Part shown: positions 7,226 through 15,456 of the stretch, in pieces
Layout of the letters: each line of letters opens with the position of its first letter
Position numbering within the stretch: the first letter of the stretch is position 1
NCBI GenBank assembly: GCA_003224195.1
Contig: QHYP01000221.1
Coordinates: 1 to 22,172, forward strand
DNA length: 22,172 bases
Reading direction: 5' to 3'
Source of the DNA: Acidobacteriota bacterium
GTDB lineage: Bacteria; Acidobacteriota; Terriglobia; Acidiferrales; UBA7541
The notes under the pieces: model-generated
The model's input: only the letters and a program-made list of their open reading frames with translations
Databases searched by the model: none
Told to the model about the DNA's origin: nothing
Made by a program: the position numbers and the translations under genes

Positions 7226-9085
7226 ATGCGCATGCGAATTGGTGTGATGGTGTTTGCGGCCGCGCTTATCTCGCTGGCGGCCACGTCGCCGGATACGCGC
7301 GAGATTACCGACCCCAAGAAAATCGCTTCGGCGGAAATGCCGGGCTCGGGGCCTGTGCCGATCGACGATCTCTTCTACACGCGCGCAACCGGTGGCGGCG
7401 CCTGGTCGCCGGACGGCAAAGAGATTGTGTTCACCTCGAATTTCACCGGGCGCTTCAATCTGTGGAAAGTGAGCGCCACGGGCGGATGGCCGATTCAGCT
7501 CAGCCAGTCGGATGACCGGCAAGGCGGCGCGATCTGGTCGCCGGATGGGAAGTGGATTTTGTATCAATCGGACCGCGGCGGAGCCCGTGAATCTGACGAA
7601 GACGGACGATATTTCGGAGACGTCGGCGGGCTGGTCGCCGGACGGATCGCAACTCGCGATTTCGCACAAGAAGAAGACCGCGCCCGTGACCGACGTTGCA
7701 GTGATGGATTGGAAGACGCGTGCGGTGCGAAACCTGACGAACGAAGAGACGCCGAGTCATCTCTGGACGGGGCACATCTGGAGCCCCGACGGAAAATTCC
7801 TGTATGCGACGCGGATCAACGCGGGCTTCACGGACGCGAGCGTGTACCGGATCGAAGCGGCGACGGGACAGAAAGAAGACTTGACGCCGCACGAAGGGCA
7901 GATGCGAACGATCGCATCGGGCGTCTCGCCGGATGGGAAGACGCTCCTGGTGACGGCAGCCCGTCCCGGCGGCTATCCGAACGTGGCGCTGCTCGATGCG
8001 GCGACGAAGAAGCTGACGTGGGTGACGGATCTGAAATGGGAAGCGGAGGCGGGAGAATTTTCACCGGACGGAAAGTGGTTCACGTACGCCGTGAACGAAG
8101 ATGGACGCACAGACGCGTATCTGGGCCGGGGCTGAACGGCTTTTCGGGAAACCCAAGCACGTTTTCGCCGGACGGGCAGCAAGTCCTGATCAGCCACCAG
8201 AGCTCGGCGCAGCCGGGAGATTTGTGGGTGTATGGCGTTGGGGCGAAGCGCGCGACGCAGCTCACGTTCAGCGCAATCGCGAGCCTGACGGCGGCGAAGC
8301 TGCCGTCATCGGAGCTTGTGCACTACAAAACTTTTGACGGGAAGACCATCAGCGCATTTTTGTGGGTGCCGTACAACCTGAAGCGCGACGGGTCAAATCC
8401 GGGCATCGTGCTGCCGCACGGCGGGCCGACGGGGCAAACCGTGGATTCGTTCAACCGCTGGGCGGCGGCGCTCGCCTCGCGGGGATACGTGTGCGTTGCG
8501 CCGAACGTGCGCGGCTCAACCGGATACGGCATCGATTTTCAGAAGGCCAATGTGAAGGATTTGGGCGGCGGCGATTTGGAAGACGAGGTGTACGCGGCGA
8601 AATTCCTGGCAGCGACGGGTTACGTGGACGAAAAGAAAATCGGCATGACGGGCGGCTCCTATGGCGGCTACATGACGCTGATGGCCATCGGGAAAAAACC
8701 GGATTTGTGGGCCGCGGCCGTGGAGCAATACGGCATCATCAACTGGCTGACGATGCTAAAGCACGAAGACCCGTTTCTGCAGGAGTACGAAAAATCGCTG
8801 ATGGGCGACCCCGTGAAAGACCTCGAAGTGTACGAGAACGCTTCACCGATCAAGTACATCCGCAACGCGAAGGCGCCCCTGCTCGTGCTGCAGGGCGAGA
8901 ACGACATCCGCGTGCCGAAGGAAGAGGCCGAGCAGGTCGTGGCGATTTACAAAGAGACCGGAAAAACCGTGGACGCGCACTACTACGCGCAGGAGGGGCA
9001 TGGGTTCGCGAAGCGGGAGAATCAGATCGACGCGATCTCGCGGACCTTGGCCTGGTTCGACCGCTACTTGAAGAGCGCCAAGTAA
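7226..9085 (+). CDS. S9-family serine peptidase (TolB-like propeller + prolyl-oligopeptidase domain) with two compensating frame breaks
   Basis: The ATG at 7226 follows GGAGGGG by a few bases; residues 1-23 form a signal peptide. The C-terminal alpha/beta-hydrolase domain is intact: nucleophile Ser in GGSYGG (codon 8657-8659), Asp in GENDIRVP (8903-8905) and His in EGHGF (8999-9001). The N-terminal propeller has seven W/F/V-SPDG blades, but they are not in one frame. Two are in frame at 7400-7580. Four lie in the next frame (about 7581-8123). The last returns to the first frame (after about 8124). The literal single-frame ORF is uninterrupted but reads about 180 residues of Arg/Asp-rich nonsense between the breaks. 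Homologues cut peptides from the N-terminus of substrates in the periplasm. Either this is a decaying gene or the sequence has local deletions. Confidence 0.82.
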   Translation: MRMRIGVMVFAAALISLAATSPDTREITDPKKIASAEMPGSGPVPIDDLFYTRATGGGAWSPDGKEIVFTSNFTGRFNLWKVSATGGWPIQLSQSDDRQGGAIWSPDGKWILYQSDRGGARESDEDGRYFGDVGGLVAGRIATRDFAQEEDRARDRRCSDGLEDACGAKPDERRDAESSLDGAHLEPRRKIPVCDADQRGLHGRERVPDRSGDGTERRLDAARRADANDRIGRLAGWEDAPGDGSPSRRLSERGAARCGDEEADVGDGSEMGSGGGRIFTGRKVVHVRRERRWTHRRVSGPGLNGFSGNPSTFSPDGQQVLISHQSSAQPGDLWVYGVGAKRATQLTFSAIASLTAAKLPSSELVHYKTFDGKTISAFLWVPYNLKRDGSNPGIVLPHGGPTGQTVDSFNRWAAALASRGYVCVAPNVRGSTGYGIDFQKANVKDLGGGDLEDEVYAAKFLAATGYVDEKKIGMTGGSYGGYMTLMAIGKKPDLWAAAVEQYGIINWLTMLKHEDPFLQEYEKSLMGDPVKDLEVYENASPIKYIRNAKAPLLVLQGENDIRVPKEEAEQVVAIYKETGKTVDAHYYAQEGHGFAKRENQIDAISRTLAWFDRYLKSAK

Positions 9086-9152
9086 AAGACGCCCTACTTC
9101 TTTATCATCGGTCGAGCCTTGCGCCATATTTCCCTTGTGAATGGGAGGAGAA

Positions 9153-9743
9153 TTGCACGGAACAAGAATTCTTGCGCTCGTTCTGTTTGGATTGATTTTG
9201 TGCGGGCCTGGCGCATACGCACAGTCGGGTCCTCAGGGCGTTGGCCGTGAACTGGCGCTATGGACGGGCGGAGGGCACGGCATAAACGGCAGCACCTCGG
9301 ACACGGGTGTATGGAACGTCGGGGGGCGCTACGGCTGGGTTCTGACGAACCCAGCCGGGCCGCGTTTTCTACGCGGCAGGTTCGAGTACGCCGTGGACGT
9401 TGTCCCGATCTTCTGGGTGATTCAACGCACAGGGATAGCGTACGGGTTCGGCCTGAATCCATTTGAACTGAAATGGAACTTCGAGACACATCGCAAAGCA
9501 GCGCCTTACCTCAGCATCAGCGGCGGCACCCTGTTCACGAACACGCAGGTCCCGGCTGGAACGTCCCGCGTAAACTTCACGTCGAGCGGCGGGCTGGGCA
9601 TGTATATCCTACGTGGTAAGCACAACTGGAGTATCGAAGTTCTCTTTATGCATATTTCCAACGCGGGACTTTCGGCTCCGAACCCGGGAATCAACACGGT
9701 TCAAGCGCGCATCGGCCTAGGACGGTTCAGCCCGCCGAAGTAA
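9153..9743 (+). CDS. PagL-like acyloxyacyl hydrolase (lipid A 3-O-deacylase family)
   Basis: A 196-residue outer-membrane protein. The ATG at 9141 overlaps a strong GGGAGG motif (9143-9148), which should instead be the ribosome-binding site of the TTG at 9153, so I start there. A signal peptide (about 1-24, ending GAYAQ) is followed by amphipathic strands of a beta-barrel. The C-terminal HISNAGLSAPNPGIN matches the PagL active-site segment: His167 and Ser169 align with the catalytic His126 and Ser128 of Pseudomonas PagL. The residue aligned with catalytic Glu140 is Asn181. PagL removes the 3-O acyl chain of lipid A at the outer membrane. With the Glu missing, activity is uncertain. It ends the 5.4-9.75 kb cluster. 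Confidence 0.8.
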   Translation: MHGTRILALVLFGLILCGPGAYAQSGPQGVGRELALWTGGGHGINGSTSDTGVWNVGGRYGWVLTNPAGPRFLRGRFEYAVDVVPIFWVIQRTGIAYGFGLNPFELKWNFETHRKAAPYLSISGGTLFTNTQVPAGTSRVNFTSSGGLGMYILRGKHNWSIEVLFMHISNAGLSAPNPGINTVQARIGLGRFSPPK

Positions 9744-9987
9744 TCAAGCGCGGTCTCGTGTCCTCAGCACCTGTGGAGCCATGGAATCGCCGGCGATGCG
9801 GACATACCAGGTCGACGGCGGAAAGATGTTCATCACCATGTCCGCAATCAATACGCCGAGGATGATTGCGGAAACGTACCAGTTGCCGCTTATTCGTAGA
9901 CGCTCTTGGCCTCTTCGGGCTTGGGCAGATCGAAGTGATGATTCGCCTCGCATGTCGGAGTTTGCAACGCTCCGGGCAGCCATTTTT

Positions 9988-10842
9988 TTACTTCGCGGCT
10001 TTTCTTCCCGCGGCGAGGTGGCAGAGGTCAGCAACGGCATAGGTGACGCCGGCGAAGAAGGTGACGCGGGGGAGATGCCCGTAGACGGCGAGGTAGGCGC
10101 CGGCGTCGAGCACCAGACGCGGTGAAACATTGTAGGTGGGCGCGCCGAGGAGAATCAGAGTCGCGGGCGTCGCTCCATTTGTTTTACTGAAACCTGCAAT
10201 CTCCGCGGTGAGACCCCATCGCTGCTTCTCGCCCAAGGGGTGCGACCAGGACAGCGAAGTGAAGTAATTCCGATCAAAGCCGCCCACACCGGGCCGCCTG
10301 CGTAACTGCACACCTTCGTTGAAGTCAAAATGATGTTTTCCAAAATCCTTGCTTACGAGCAATTGCACGGACTGGCCAAAGTCGCCTGCACCTAGATTAT
10401 TCGCGGCGGTGGGCAGGGTTGCCGTGTAGAGCAGAGAAAGTGTCGGCACCTGTTTTCTTTGGGAAACGAATCGCCATTTGAAGCCGGCAGCAGAATCGCC
10501 TGTGCCGGCGATGCCGCTGTTGCGCTCGATGGGATTGTTGGCGAAACGCAGCTCGAGATTCTTAAAAAGGCCGAACTTCAGCAGCCCGTTGATATTCTGA
10601 TGGCCTTGAGCCGCTTCGAGGCCGTATTCGATCTCGAATACGCCGCGCTGGACGACTTCGGCTGTTGTCGCGAACGTGGGACGGTTGGGAACGGCGGCGA
10701 TTTCGTCTTGAGATTGCGGCTGCGCCTGGTTCGATTGCGACATCTGAGCGGGCAGCGAGCAGGGTCCCAGGCTGAAGAAAAGCAAGAACAGGCCTGCAAG
10801 TGAAACTCTTCCGGCCCGCCACTTTTCCCCAGCGAGAATCAC
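9988..10842 (-). CDS. Outer-membrane beta-barrel transporter-like protein (phenol-degradation meta-pathway family type)
   Basis: A 284-residue protein read leftward from a GTG start at 10842. A signal peptide (about 1-33, with Arg/Lys then a hydrophobic core and ending PAQ) precedes a Gln-rich linker. It is followed by many alternating strands with aromatic girdle residues (VFEIEYGLE, LLKFGLFKNLELRF, AAGFKWRF, LSLLYTATLP and others). The pattern resembles the family of predicted transporters encoded with phenol meta-cleavage pathways, whose members are outer-membrane proteins of uncertain cargo. No catabolic genes are nearby. The start is the least certain part, because no clear ribosome-binding site precedes the GTG. 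No terminator was seen at the 3' end. Confidence 0.72.
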   Translation of the reverse strand: MILAGEKWRAGRVSLAGLFLLFFSLGPCSLPAQMSQSNQAQPQSQDEIAAVPNRPTFATTAEVVQRGVFEIEYGLEAAQGHQNINGLLKFGLFKNLELRFANNPIERNSGIAGTGDSAAGFKWRFVSQRKQVPTLSLLYTATLPTAANNLGAGDFGQSVQLLVSKDFGKHHFDFNEGVQLRRRPGVGGFDRNYFTSLSWSHPLGEKQRWGLTAEIAGFSKTNGATPATLILLGAPTYNVSPRLVLDAGAYLAVYGHLPRVTFFAGVTYAVADLCHLAAGRKAAK

Positions 10843-11163
10843 GTCAGCAGCTTAGCAAGGTCTGTCAAAGCTTTCGACCACGCGGTGCATCGCTCGATGC
10901 CTACGCACAAACGCCTCCTGCCGGGCACCACGGCCGAGGTCAACGGCGTCGCGGCGGGAAAAAGGCGCTTCGCATGAAAGCCGCGGGCCGCGCTGCCCGG
11001 AAACGTGGAAATCCTACGAGACAGTGTGGTTGCTCTTCAGGCCGCCCTTAGCCTCAGGCGTAAACAGAGAATTGGGTGGCTTGCAGGCCTCGAAAAAGAA
11101 AACCGGCAGGGCGCTCCAGGGACGCCCTGCCGGACAGAACCGTCAGATCTGTTGTGAGTTAGT
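10843..11163. other. Intergenic region between two minus-strand genes
   Basis: No credible gene was found here. The only clear element is the intrinsic terminator at 11093-11133 belonging to the gene on the right. The ORFs that cross it lack protein-like composition. A promoter for the transporter gene at 10842 should lie in the left part, but no convincing box was seen. Confidence 0.6.
11093..11133 (-). terminator. Intrinsic terminator of the coiled-coil membrane protein gene
   Basis: Read on the minus strand, CCGGCAGGGCG and its exact complement form an 11-bp stem with a 9-base loop (11103-11133). TTTTCTTTTT follows immediately (11102 down to 11093). It lies 30 bases beyond the stop codon of the minus-strand gene ending at 11164. 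Confidence 0.88.
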
Positions 11164-12072
11164 TCATAGAAGTGGCGGTTCTGGATTTGGCGGGTTGCCC
11201 GGCGCAGCCGGAGTGTCGGGTTGCGCGGGCGGCGGCGTGGTCGTCGTGGAAGAGACGGGCGTCATGGTAGCCGCCAAGTCGGAGTTGCGGTACTTCGGCG
11301 CGCTGACGTAGCCGTGCACGACATTTCTTTCGATCTTATTGATCACGATCTGCACCGGCTGCGGGTCGTCCACGCGATGGATCCAGACCGGTTCATACAG
11401 GTTCACATGCTTCTTGCTGAGTTGGTTGTCGTCCACAACCAGAGCCAGGTCGTAGTTCTTGTGTTTCCAGTCGGTCCGGCGCAAGGAGAGCATGAGCGGG
11501 CCGAAGCGCTGGAACTCCTTCGACCTGACCAAGTCAAATTCAAAGAAGTTGCGTTCGCCGCGCTTCTGCAGAACGACAAGATCTTCGTGGGTCCTGGCGA
11601 TTGAGCCGTTCAACTCGTCGCGGGTTGAGGACAGGCTGCCTTCCAGGTCTGTGCGCGTCTTTGCGACCTCGTCTTGGGTGTCCTTCAGTTGTTTTTGCTG
11701 GTCGTCCAGACGCGTCTGAAGCTGCTTGAGGCGTTTGTCGGCGCCAGGGCCGCGCTTCCCGGAGGCGTTCTTCGCGCCGGCGGGGCCCGCGCCATTTTGC
11801 GCGGCAGCGGCGGCCTGTTGAGCGGCAGTGATGTCATTCAGTTTGGTGGTCAAGGTGTCCACTTGGCCCCTGAGCTCGGCGATGGTCGTGCCCATCTGCT
11901 CCTCATGTGAGGAAAGCTGGCCAACCAGAGATTGCTGGTGGAAGCCGTAGCCCAAGGCAATGCCGGCTGCCGCCAGGGCCACCACGGCGAAAATCAACAG
12001 CCAACGGCTGGTGAGCCACGGCGTGGTCTCTCCTGATTCTTCGATTCCGAACTTCTCTCGATTCTCGTCCAT
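11164..12072 (-). CDS. Membrane-anchored coiled-coil protein, function unknown
   Basis: A 302-residue protein. The start at 12072 follows GGGAGGG on the minus strand by about seven bases; the open frame extends to 12219 but that part lacks protein character. Residues 1-24 are charged and cytoplasmic. A single transmembrane helix follows (about 25-44, LLIFAVVALAAAGIALGYGF). A periplasmic coiled-coil comes next (about 50-175, heptad-rich with an Ala/Gly-rich break near 88-110). A compact beta-rich domain follows (about 180-270, FFEFDLVRSKEFQRFGPLMLSLRRTDWK and VQIVINKIERNVVHGYVSAPKY). The C-terminus is Thr/Pro-rich. The layout suggests an envelope-spanning or scaffold protein. I do not recognise the domain family. 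It has its own terminator. Confidence 0.8.
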   Translation of the reverse strand: MDENREKFGIEESGETTPWLTSRWLLIFAVVALAAAGIALGYGFHQQSLVGQLSSHEEQMGTTIAELRGQVDTLTTKLNDITAAQQAAAAAQNGAGPAGAKNASGKRGPGADKRLKQLQTRLDDQQKQLKDTQDEVAKTRTDLEGSLSSTRDELNGSIARTHEDLVVLQKRGERNFFEFDLVRSKEFQRFGPLMLSLRRTDWKHKNYDLALVVDDNQLSKKHVNLYEPVWIHRVDDPQPVQIVINKIERNVVHGYVSAPKYRNSDLAATMTPVSSTTTTPPPAQPDTPAAPGNPPNPEPPLL

Positions 12073-12637
12073 AGCAACCCTCCCGAACGCCTTAGTCTTT
12101 GTGCGCCCGAAAAATGACGAAACGCGGCGCGCCGCGGTGCGTCGGTTGGCCGGGCCTTGCTTTGCCGGCGCGTGAACAACCGCGGGATTGGAAAATAATA
12201 CCCCTTGTCCTCGCAGCAAGGCGGATGCCAGGACGCCCAGAACTCGAGTCAGGCGCGTAAGTCTTGGCCCAGCAACAGATAGTTGCGGTTGAGGGGAAAA
12301 TGATCACTCGTGACTTAGTACTAGTCCTGGAAAATATTCCCCGGCGCACGGCGGGAATGCGGGCACCATGCTGACCGCTTCACTTTAGTAGGGAGCCAGC
12401 CGGTTCGCTGGCGAGGTAGCCTCCGGGCGGAGGTTCCGGCACTGGCGCACTTCACTCCGCAGGAAAACAATTAGGAGTTCGCGCGGGTGCGGGGGATAGT
12501 TCCCAAGCGTCGGCGCGCTGTGTTAGCATCCGAATTTTCGGGGGGCGCGGCGGCGATCCACTGGGGCGCTCCACCTTCTTTTCACGAACCATGCCTCGAC
12601 CGTCCCCAAGCGTGGTCGTGGCGGCCAGGGGGAAGCC
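12073..12637. other. Divergent intergenic region with tandem hairpins
   Basis: This 565-base stretch between the divergent coiled-coil and EF-G-like genes has no credible coding sequence. It should hold both promoters. On the minus strand TATTAT (12200-12195) is a possible -10 for the left gene. On the plus strand TTCCCA (12500-12505) and TAGCAT (12524-12529) with an 18-base spacer could serve the right gene. Two adjacent hairpins lie at 12395-12433. No known RNA family was recognised. Confidence 0.45.
12395..12433. repeat. Two tandem short hairpins
   Basis: GCCAGC-CGGTTC-GCTGGC (12395-12412) is a 6-bp stem with a six-base loop. Seven bases on, CCTCC-GGGC-GGAGG (12420-12433, with one extra possible G-C pair) forms a second stem. 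The clustering in a non-coding region is suggestive, but neither has a T-run. Confidence 0.4.
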
Positions 12638-14758
12638 ATGAAAGCTTATGCTACAAAGGACATCCGCAACGTTGGCATTGTAGGTCACGGCGGCACCGGA
12701 AAAACGCAACTGGTGTCGTCGTTACTGTTCACCGTGGGCGCAACGCAGCGCCTCGGAAAGGTTGCGGAGGGAAGTTCCACGACGGATTGGGACGAAGAAG
12801 AAATCGGCCGAAAGATGTCCATCCAGACCGGCCTCGCCTACGCCGAATGGGCGCCTCCCGGGCGGGGCGACAAAGTCAAAATCAACCTCATCGACCTGCC
12901 CGGCTCGATCACCTTCATCAACGAAACGAAAGCCTCGCTGGTGGCCGCCGACGCCGCGCTCATCGTGATTGACGCGCACTCGGGCGCGCAGGTGACCACG
13001 GAACGCGTGTGGGACTATTGCACGGAATTCGATATCCCGCGCGCGTTTGTGCTGAATTGGATGGACCGCGAACTCTCGAGCTTCAGGCGCTCGATGGAGT
13101 CGCTCCACGATGTCTTCGGCCGCTCCGCCGTAGCCGTCCAATTGCCAATCGGCGAAGAGAAAGATTTCCACGGCGTGGTGGACCTGGTGGCCATGAAAGC
13201 GAACCTGTATAAGCCGGGCGGCGACGGCAAACCTTCGATCGAAGAGATTCCCGCCGATCTGGCCGCCGCCGCACAGGAAGCGCATGAAAAGCTCGTGGAG
13301 ATGGTCGCCGAAGGCGACGACGCGCTGATGGAGGAGTTTTTCGAGAAGGGGACACTGCCGGTCGAAGATCTGGTACCGGGGCTGCGCAGAGCCGCGCTTG
13401 AAAAACGCATTGTGCCCGTGCTGATGACTTCGGCGCTGCTCAATATCGGCAGCGCGAGCCTGCTGTCGTTCGTAGCCGATGTTTTCCCGCATCCCGGCGA
13501 GCGCGTCGCGGCGGGCACAACGCAGGCCGGCGGGAAGGGCGACCGCGCCGAGCGCAAAGTGGACGACGCGCAGCCGCTCTCCCTCTTCGTTTTCAAGACG
13601 CTCGCCGATCCCTTCGCGGGGCGCATCACGTACTACAAGGTGATGAGCGGCGTCCTGAAAAACGATGCGACGCTGACGAATCTCAACCACTCGGCGCCGG
13701 AGCGCTTCCAGCACATCCAAGTGGTGCAGGGCAAGCAGCTTTCCGAAGTGGCCGAACTGCGCGCGGGCGATATTGGCGCCGTGGCCAAGCTGAAGGAAAC
13801 AACCACGGGCGAGACGCTCGGGGACAAGGCGGCCACGATTTTCTACAAGCCCGCGCCCATTCCCGAGCCATCGATCACATTTGCGATCGAGCCGAAGACG
13901 CGCGCCGACGAAGATCGCATCGGGGTGGCCATCCACAAAATTCTGGAAGAGGACGCGGCCTTGCGCTTTTCCCGCGACGCGCAGACCAAGGAATTTCTCC
14001 TGGCGGGCTCCGGCCAGCAGCATATCGAAGTAGTTGTGGCGAAGCTCCACAAACGCTATCACGTGGACCTGACGCTCAAGCCGCCGAAGGTGCCCTATCG
14101 TGAGACGATTCGCGGCAAAGCCGACGCGGAAGGCAAGCACAAGAAGCAGACCGGCGGGCACGGCCAGTTCGGCGTCTGCCGCGTCAAGATGGAGCCTATC
14201 GAGCGCGGCAAAGGCATCGAGTTTGTGGACGATATCTTTGGCGGCTCCATCCCACATAACTGGATCCCATCGGTCGAGAGAGGCATTCGCGACGCCGCCG
14301 CACGCGGCTACCTCGCCGGCTTTCCCGTCGTGGATTTCCGCGCCGTGCTCTACGACGGCAAATATCACGACGTCGATTCCTCGGACATCGCTTTCAAAAT
14401 CGCCGGTGCCCTCGCGTTCAAGGAGGGGATGAAACAGGCCAAGCCGGCTCTCCTGGAACCGATCATGGATGTGGAGGTGTATGCGCCGGACCAGTATTCG
14501 GGCGATCTGATGGGCGACCTCAGTTCGCGGCGCGGGCGCATCAGCGGGAGCGAGGCGCGCGGGCACAACGTCATCATCAAGGCGCAGGTGCCGCTGGCGG
14601 AAATGCTGAGCTATGCGACCGACCTGACGTCAAAAACGCAGGGCCGCGCGAGCTACTCGATGGAGTTTTCGCGCTACGACTTCGTGCCCGGCGAAATCGC
14701 GGAAAAAGTGATTGCCGCGCACAAGCCGCACGCCCCGGCGGAGGAAGAAGAGGCGTAG
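12638..14758 (+). CDS. Elongation factor G paralogue (EF-G-like GTPase) with altered G motifs
   Basis: A 706-residue protein starting after AGGGGGAAG. It has the EF-G domain order: GTPase domain (about 1-280), domain II (about 310-395), III (about 410-485), IV (about 490-600, with GGSIPHNWIPSVERG) and V (about 610-690, with SSRRGRI). The P-loop is GHGGTGKT (16-23), as in EF-G paralogues rather than the GHVDAGKT of classical EF-G. The DxxG motif is DLPGSITF (86-93), so Ser90 replaces the catalytic His. The NKxD motif reads NWMD (140-143), with Trp for Lys. The switch I Thr position has Ser61. These changes suggest a paralogue, not the housekeeping EF-G. Its role may be in ribosome recycling or stress, but that is inferred. 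The tail is Glu-rich. Confidence 0.88.
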   Translation: MKAYATKDIRNVGIVGHGGTGKTQLVSSLLFTVGATQRLGKVAEGSSTTDWDEEEIGRKMSIQTGLAYAEWAPPGRGDKVKINLIDLPGSITFINETKASLVAADAALIVIDAHSGAQVTTERVWDYCTEFDIPRAFVLNWMDRELSSFRRSMESLHDVFGRSAVAVQLPIGEEKDFHGVVDLVAMKANLYKPGGDGKPSIEEIPADLAAAAQEAHEKLVEMVAEGDDALMEEFFEKGTLPVEDLVPGLRRAALEKRIVPVLMTSALLNIGSASLLSFVADVFPHPGERVAAGTTQAGGKGDRAERKVDDAQPLSLFVFKTLADPFAGRITYYKVMSGVLKNDATLTNLNHSAPERFQHIQVVQGKQLSEVAELRAGDIGAVAKLKETTTGETLGDKAATIFYKPAPIPEPSITFAIEPKTRADEDRIGVAIHKILEEDAALRFSRDAQTKEFLLAGSGQQHIEVVVAKLHKRYHVDLTLKPPKVPYRETIRGKADAEGKHKKQTGGHGQFGVCRVKMEPIERGKGIEFVDDIFGGSIPHNWIPSVERGIRDAAARGYLAGFPVVDFRAVLYDGKYHDVDSSDIAFKIAGALAFKEGMKQAKPALLEPIMDVEVYAPDQYSGDLMGDLSSRRGRISGSEARGHNVIIKAQVPLAEMLSYATDLTSKTQGRASYSMEFSRYDFVPGEIAEKVIAAHKPHAPAEEEEA

Positions 14759-14789
14759 TCTCCCCGCGCGCGGCAGATCCTTCGATGGT

Positions 14790-15365
14790 TCACGGCAGCC
14801 GAGGGAGAAACATGCCTGTTTCCCGAGCGTGGGCCTCAAATCCCGTCCCAAACTCCTTCGCCAGCCATCGCTCTTCTTTCCGCGCCTTGGCGTAGAAGGC
14901 AACGAGCGTAATTCCGAGCGCTACCAACCCCCGGACTCTTCCCATCACCAGCGCCGTGCCGGCCATGGCCACCAGAATTCCCGTATAAATCGGATGCCGG
15001 ATGTGCCGGTATGGCCCGCTGCGAACCAATTCGTGTCCCGCTTTCAATGTAACCATGCTGCTCCAGTTTTCTCCCAGGTGCCAGCGCGCCCAGATCGCCA
15101 GCGCCACGCCCGCCGCCGTCAGCGCCAGACCTGTTCCCGCCATCGCAGGCGTATTCTCCAGGAATCGTCTATCCAGCCAGCCGTACGGGATGCCGCTCGA
15201 AAACAACAGAATGTACGCGGTAGCAAGAGGGAGTCTGTGCCAGAGTATCCCGTACCACGGTTCACGCTGCTTAATGGTTTTCAGCTTTCGCGCGGATATG
15301 AGCCAGTAGAGTGCAAACACCAACCAAAGGAATTCCGCGACGTTGAAAGGTGAAGCGGCTTGCAT
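14790..15365 (-). CDS. Isoprenylcysteine carboxyl methyltransferase-like membrane protein
   Basis: A 191-residue integral membrane protein. The start at 15365 follows GGGAGG on the minus strand with eight bases of spacing. Hydrophobic helices lie at about 10-24, 46-60, 76-95 and 128-158. The conserved GPYRHIRHPIYTG (117-129) and the downstream KEERWL (163-168) match the ICMT/phospholipid-methyltransferase family, where this region binds S-adenosylmethionine and a Glu helps methyl transfer. The bacterial substrate is unknown; these proteins are not known to act on prenylated proteins in bacteria. It is divergent from the PLP enzyme with about 91 bases between the two starts, and convergent with the EF-G-like gene 31 bases away. 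Confidence 0.82.
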   Translation of the reverse strand: MQAASPFNVAEFLWLVFALYWLISARKLKTIKQREPWYGILWHRLPLATAYILLFSSGIPYGWLDRRFLENTPAMAGTGLALTAAGVALAIWARWHLGENWSSMVTLKAGHELVRSGPYRHIRHPIYTGILVAMAGTALVMGRVRGLVALGITLVAFYAKARKEERWLAKEFGTGFEAHARETGMFLPRLP

Positions 15366-15419
15366 GCACGTGTCCTCCCGGTACAGCGTAAAGCATTCGA
15401 GGGGCGCCAATTTGGATGT

Positions 15420-15448
15420 TTGTGATTTGCGGCCAGACGGCGCAGAAT
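15420..15448 (+). promoter_or_regulatory. Possible promoter of the PLP trans-sulfuration gene, nearly leaderless
   Basis: TTGTGA (15420-15425), a 17-base spacer and CAGAAT (15443-15448) match the sigma70 boxes at four of six positions each. Transcription would start near 15455, only about two bases before the ATG at 15457. That fits the absence of a ribosome-binding site. Weak on sequence alone. Confidence 0.3.
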
Positions 15449-15456
15449 CTTTGTCC

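Noticed and set aside
7512..8135. A 207-codon ORF as a separate gene inside the S9 peptidase
   Set aside because: Its SPDG blades are the missing middle of the S9 propeller, so it is a frame-shifted part of that gene rather than an independent protein. Its first residues are out of frame with the propeller.
9744..9987. A minus-strand small ORF (start near 9953) with a hydrophobic stretch, and a second frame ending NHHFDLPKPEEAKSVYE at 9890
   Set aside because: Neither has a ribosome-binding site or a recognisable family. They use different frames of the same 240 bases. One could be a gene remnant, but the evidence is too thin to annotate.
10800..11051. Plus-strand frame through the transporter start and intergenic region
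   Set aside because: Arg/Gly-rich composition without domains; it overlaps the signal peptide region of the minus-strand gene and has no ribosome-binding site.
12722..14566. A 614-codon open frame antisense to the EF-G-like gene
   Set aside because: It lies wholly opposite a clear EF-G-family gene. Its translation has no recognisable domain, and long antisense frames are expected from the codon bias of GC-rich genes.
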